DNA from: Streptomyces sp. 35G-GA-8
GTDB lineage: Bacteria; Actinomycetota; Actinomycetes; Streptomycetales; Streptomycetaceae
Assembly: GCF_023534745.1 (NCBI RefSeq)
Contig: NZ_JAMHJQ010000024.1
Coordinates: 1 to 33,922, forward strand
Reading direction: 5' to 3'
Length of the DNA stretch: 33,922 nucleotides
The position numbers and the translations under genes were made by a program. Of the stretch, positions 30,831-33,922 are shown one piece after another. Every line of letters starts with the position of its first letter. Position 1 is the first letter of the stretch. The notes beneath the pieces are model-generated. The model worked only from the letters and a program-made list of their open reading frames with translations. It was not told the origin of the DNA and did not search any database.

Positions 30831-31028
30831 GTGATCAGCCTGCCCCTTTTCCTCCTGGCCGGCCTCGCGACGTACTTCTTCCTCCGCATGGACCTCCGGG
30901 TCCCGCTGCTGCTCGCCGCCCTGGTCTGCGGTTACGCCCTGGCGACCTCGCCGCTCAGCGGCGCGATCGACGGCCTGGGCACCGGCGTCGGCGCAGCGAT
31001 CGAGAGTGCCAACAGCGCCAGCGAGTGA
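30831..31028 (+). CDS. small two-helix membrane protein, Spd-like
   Basis: A 65-aa protein from GTG 30831 with GGAGG five bases upstream. It is hydrophobic over residues 1-20 and 24-42, then a Gly/Ala-rich soluble tail. Small membrane proteins encoded next to the FtsK-like translocase in Streptomyces plasmids are usually Spd proteins involved in spread along the mycelium; similarity here is by size, topology and position only. Confidence 0.65.
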   Translation: MISLPLFLLAGLATYFFLRMDLRVPLLLAALVCGYALATSPLSGAIDGLGTGVGAAIESANSASE

Positions 31029-31125
31029 TCTCTCGAATGCCTGTGGTCCCGGACTGCGGTCCGGGGTCGCGGGGAGGTGAGAGCCCCCGATCCCCCGCAC
31101 CATCCCACCTGTTGAGAGGAACCCC

Positions 31126-31584
31126 ATGAGTGACGGCGACGAGAAGATCGGCTCCAATCTCGCCAAGCTGGTACAGCAGCTGGAGAAGATCGAGTTCCGA
31201 ACGGACCGCGACCTCTACCAGTACGCCCGGATCCTGCGAGCGATCGGCCTGGAGCTCCACATGCGCGTCGGGATGGACGCCGACATGGTGTCCGCGATCC
31301 TCGGCCAGTACAAGGGCAAGTGGTACACGTTCGGCGTCCAGTCCAAGATCCGCGCCCGTCTGGTCGGCGCGCATCTCAAGGGCGGCGCGGACGCCGCGAA
31401 GGTCCTGGGACTGTCCGGCGTGAAAATGTACGCCTCCTTCGTCAAGCACTTCATCCAGCCCGAGATCGACGCGGAGAAGAAGGCCCGTGAGGGCAAGGAC
31501 GCCAAGAAGCCCGGCTTCTCGATCGGTGACAAGCCGCGCGGTGGCACGGGCCGTCCGGGCGAGGCCGGCGGGAGGGCCGCCTGA
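31126..31584 (+). CDS. hypothetical protein coupled to the translocase
   Basis: A 152-aa protein. GAGAGGA precedes ATG 31126. Residues 1-110 are helical, with YARILRAIGLELHMRVGMD and a globular middle; the C-terminus is Lys/Gly-rich and flexible. Its stop overlaps the ATG of the FtsK-like gene by one base (TGATG), so the two are made in step and likely interact. No family recognised. Confidence 0.75.
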   Translation: MSDGDEKIGSNLAKLVQQLEKIEFRTDRDLYQYARILRAIGLELHMRVGMDADMVSAILGQYKGKWYTFGVQSKIRARLVGAHLKGGADAAKVLGLSGVKMYASFVKHFIQPEIDAEKKAREGKDAKKPGFSIGDKPRGGTGRPGEAGGRAA

Positions 31585-33710
31585 TGGCACTGCGCTCCCG
31601 AGCCAAGAAGATCGACACCCGTACCGAGGAAGAGCAGCAGGCGTCGAAGAAGGCCTGGGTCACTTACGGCGGCCCGTGGGCCATCACCGTCGGCGGCTGC
31701 GTCGTCGCGGAGACCGGCCACGTCCTGCTGTCGGCCACCCCCGCCAGCCTGGCCCTCGCGGCGCTGGGCCTGGCCGGGACCGGTGCCGCGCTGACCAAGC
31801 TGATCAGCCACATCGACGTCAAGGCCAAGCGTGACAAGGACGTCCGTATCCGCCACCAGGTCAACTCGATCGCGACGACGGCCGGGGTCACGCTCGGTAC
31901 GGTCGTCGGCCTGGAGACCGGTGCGACCGCAGGCTCCTGGCTGCTCGCCGGCGCCGGTCTGTCCATCGGCAACAACATCTGGTCCGCGCTCTACAAGAAG
32001 TCGGCGGGGGAGAAGAGCGGCGGCAAGTGGTCGGTGCTGGAGAAGGAGATCGGCCTGGCCAAGCACGAGCTGAAAGAGGCTCAGTCGAACGGCAAGGGCA
32101 CGGTCGTCGCCAAGGTGGAGGCCAAGGACGGGGCCACAGCGGACGAGTTCGCCCGCCGGATCCCCGCCATGGCCTCCGCCCTCAAGCTGGGGGCCGGCCG
32201 TATCACCCACACCGTGGATGACGACGACTCCTCCGACATCACCATGCGGGTCCAGGTCGCCGACCTCCTCAAGGAAGGCTTCCCCTGGCCCGGCCCGTCC
32301 GCGTTCGGTACCGGCTTCGGGGACAGCCCGCTGCACCTGGGCCGCTACGAGGACGGCGAGACGCTCAAGGTCAACCTTCCCGGTGTCCTGCGTGACCCCC
32401 AGGGACTGAAGACCGGGAACGTGGAGCACTGCATCTTCCAGGGCACCAACGGGTCGGGGAAGACACAGGGCAACGCGTCCCTGATCACGGACGCGGCGAC
32501 GCGCTCCGAGGTGTCGATCATCATCGTCAACTGCGCCAAGTTCATGCAGGACTACGGGCACATCCGGCACGCGGCCGAGATGGTGATCACCAACGAGAAG
32601 GAGGCAAAGAGGTTCTTCAAGCAGCTCGGTCCGGTCATCAACGCCCGCGCCTCGTACCTGGCGTCCAAGGGCCTGGCCCGCTGGGAGCCCGGCTGCGGCA
32701 TCAACTTCCTGATGATCGTGTGCGGGGAGGCCGCCGACTACGCCGACGGCGACGCGTACGGGAAGGTGCTGCGCACCATCCGCTCCTCCGGCGGCTGGGT
32801 CGAATCCGAGATCCAGCGTGCGACGCACGACCAGATGGACACCTCCGCGCGGGCCAACCACCCAGCTGGCGTCGCCTTCGGTCTCGCTGACGGTGCCGAA
32901 GCGCAGTACGTGCTGCCGCCCGAGGCGATCGAGGCCGGGGCGTTCCCCGGCTGGGGCAACCGCAAGCCCGGCTACTCCTACTGGGCCGGGATGGGCATCC
33001 CCGAGGAGCGGTGGGCCGTCGTCGCCCGTACGTACTCCGTCGACCGGCCCACCCTGGCGGCGGCTGTCACCGCGGGCATGAACGTCCGCACCCCCATGGA
33101 CGCCACGACCGCCGAAGCGTTCGGACCGCTGTGGACCAACCGCACCTTCTACACCACCCCGCTCCTGGAGGGCGGCGAAGACGGCGGCTTCCCGCAGCGG
33201 TCTCCGGCAGCGCCGTCTACCGGTGCGGGTGGCACGGATCCGGCTTCCGCGTACGACGACAGTGAGTACGAGGAGGACGAGGACGTGGAGATCGATGAGG
33301 AACTGCTCGCGAAGGAGACCGAGGACATGATGGAAGAGATCCAGAGCATCCTCGACTCCGATCCCGAGCCGGGCGTCACCCAGCATCTGACCGTGGAGGC
33401 GGAGATCGAGGCGCCGGCGGATGACGCCCCGACCTTCCAGCTGCCCTCCCCGGCCGCGGACGACGACAAGCTCAGCCAGGACGCGTGCCGTCAGGCCATC
33501 CTCCAGCGCCTCCACGAATGGTTCGCGAACGGAAAGTCATCGTTCGAGCCGAAAGAGGTGTCGGACCTGTGGCTGCGGGTCAGTCTCAAGACCCCGCGCA
33601 ACTGGTGGAACCGGCTGCGGACGGAGCTCCTGGAGTCCGGCGTCATCGAGGACTCCGAGACGTACGGCGAGTACGACATCGTCCGCGACCCCCTCACTGA
33701 GAACAACTGA
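31584..33710 (+). CDS. FtsK/SpoIIIE-type plasmid transfer translocase (TraB-like)
   Basis: A 708-aa DNA pump. Two hydrophobic regions (about 31-75 and 95-133) anchor it in the membrane. Walker A is GTNGSGKT at 287-294. The later strand that should carry Walker B reads NFLMIVCGEAADY (374-386): the Glu is kept, but Gly 381 stands where Asp is usual. QRATHDQ (411-417) fits the conserved QRP-like sensor of the family. Residues about 560-600 are strongly acidic. The last 80 residues form a winged helix (VSDLWLRVSLKTPRNWW) like the DNA-recognition domain of TraB proteins. Streptomyces TraB moves double-stranded DNA between hyphae without a relaxase. This is the last gene of the operon and sits before a dyad-rich promoter zone. 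Confidence 0.88.
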   Translation: MALRSRAKKIDTRTEEEQQASKKAWVTYGGPWAITVGGCVVAETGHVLLSATPASLALAALGLAGTGAALTKLISHIDVKAKRDKDVRIRHQVNSIATTAGVTLGTVVGLETGATAGSWLLAGAGLSIGNNIWSALYKKSAGEKSGGKWSVLEKEIGLAKHELKEAQSNGKGTVVAKVEAKDGATADEFARRIPAMASALKLGAGRITHTVDDDDSSDITMRVQVADLLKEGFPWPGPSAFGTGFGDSPLHLGRYEDGETLKVNLPGVLRDPQGLKTGNVEHCIFQGTNGSGKTQGNASLITDAATRSEVSIIIVNCAKFMQDYGHIRHAAEMVITNEKEAKRFFKQLGPVINARASYLASKGLARWEPGCGINFLMIVCGEAADYADGDAYGKVLRTIRSSGGWVESEIQRATHDQMDTSARANHPAGVAFGLADGAEAQYVLPPEAIEAGAFPGWGNRKPGYSYWAGMGIPEERWAVVARTYSVDRPTLAAAVTAGMNVRTPMDATTAEAFGPLWTNRTFYTTPLLEGGEDGGFPQRSPAAPSTGAGGTDPASAYDDSEYEEDEDVEIDEELLAKETEDMMEEIQSILDSDPEPGVTQHLTVEAEIEAPADDAPTFQLPSPAADDDKLSQDACRQAILQRLHEWFANGKSSFEPKEVSDLWLRVSLKTPRNWWNRLRTELLESGVIEDSETYGEYDIVRDPLTENN

Positions 33711-33725
33711 GAGTAACTGGCGGGA

Positions 33726-33763
33726 GGGTGCGAACAGTTCGGAGTCCCGAACTGTTCGCACCC
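33726..33763. terminator. 17-bp inverted repeat after the translocase gene
   Basis: GGGTGCGAACAGTTCGG (33726-33742) pairs perfectly with 33747-33763 around a four-base loop. It can end the operon. It also contains two of the CGAACA/TGTTCG elements found downstream, so it may double as an operator. Confidence 0.7.
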
Positions 33764-33874
33764 CCAGATTACCTTAGGAACTCGGCTCTGTTCGTGTGCC
33801 AACACCACGAACACCGCCCGAAAGATCAGCATTTGTGCCGCGCGAACAGTTCGCGCGAACACTCCTCGAACACT
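33731..33874. promoter_or_regulatory. array of CGAACA/TGTTCG elements
   Basis: Seven hexamers CGAACA or TGTTCG occur in 145 bp. They form CGAACAGTTCG (33731-33741) and its partner (33748-33758), TGTTCGTG/CACGAACA (33789-33796/33806-33813), the perfect odd palindrome CGCGCGAACAGTTCGCGCG (33839-33857), and two direct CGAACACT words (33856 and 33867). They lie before the ATG at 33891. A dedicated regulator is likely. Confidence 0.65.
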
Positions 33875-33890
33875 ACGGAAGGTAACCGCA

Positions 33891-33922
33891 ATGGCGGACC
33901 GTCCCCAGGCTCCCCCCGTCTT
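33891..33922 (+). CDS. start of a truncated gene
   Basis: ATG 33891 follows GGAAGG at eight bases; the frame begins MADRPQAPPV and runs off the window. It is controlled by the CGAACA array. Identity cannot be judged from ten residues. Confidence 0.6.
   Translation, partial: MADRPQAPPV

Noticed and set aside
33731-33857. LexA/SOS boxes
   Set aside because: The half sites CGAAC and GTTCG are separated by one base or by long gaps, not by the four bases of the Streptomyces SOS box.

Overview
The window is very GC-rich DNA with strong third-position G/C bias, GTG and ATG starts, GGAGG-type ribosome sites and rare TTA codons. All of this points to Streptomyces or a close relative. Three kinds of evidence suggest a linear plasmid or a mobile segment of a linear replicon. 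There is a telomere-replication pair (tap then tpg, minus strand, 8684-11434) plus a second Tpg-like gene (6018-6605). There is an FtsK/TraB-type DNA translocase at the end of a transfer-like operon (29515-33710). There are also several replication-type genes. No integrase, transposase, rRNA, complete tRNA, CRISPR array or ParA/ParB pair was recognised. The left edge does not look like a telomere, and the right edge cuts a gene.

Layout. 1-864 has no convincing gene but carries clustered dyads just upstream of two tandem winged-helix, RepL-like genes (865-2096), so it is a candidate origin/control region. A 50-nt perfect palindrome (2391-2440) then leads into a four-gene operon of unknown function (2450-3940). 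4116-5915 holds small minus-strand genes, one probably frameshifted. 6018-11434 is the telomere block: second Tpg, three small plus-strand genes, a PP2C-type phosphatase, Tpg and Tap. 11757-15968 is a metabolic/regulatory block: diaminopimelate epimerase, a small unknown gene, a GntR/UTRA regulator, a membrane protein and a fatty-acid-desaturase-like membrane protein. The last two have TTA codons near their starts, and the regulator and desaturase upstream regions share an 11-bp element.

16149-20167 is accessory DNA: a coiled-coil protein, a Uma2-type nuclease, divergent small genes that may be leaderless, and two overlapping short genes. 20197-24260 is a minus-strand group with a plasmid-type helix-turn-helix protein, a DciA-like helicase loader whose C-terminal part is broken by two apparent frameshifts, and a large CoiA-like protein with zinc-finger-like motifs. 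24261-25222 has no gene but many hairpins and ends in a terminator. 25223-27826 encodes a deaminase and a RibD-C reductase as separate genes behind an XRE/TPR regulator. 27980-28911 is a short GntR regulator divergent from a small gene. 28912-29514 is a gene-free, highly structured stretch with a tRNA T-arm-like element. 29515-33710 is the transfer-like operon, followed by a promoter region with seven CGAACA/TGTTCG hexamers and the start of a truncated gene.

Together the genes suggest a linear element that initiates internally (winged-helix Rep-like and/or HTH plus DciA-like proteins recruiting host helicase), patches its ends with Tap/Tpg, and moves between mycelia through an FtsK-like pump. 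Functions of the small genes are largely unknown. All assignments come from reading the sequence without database searches.
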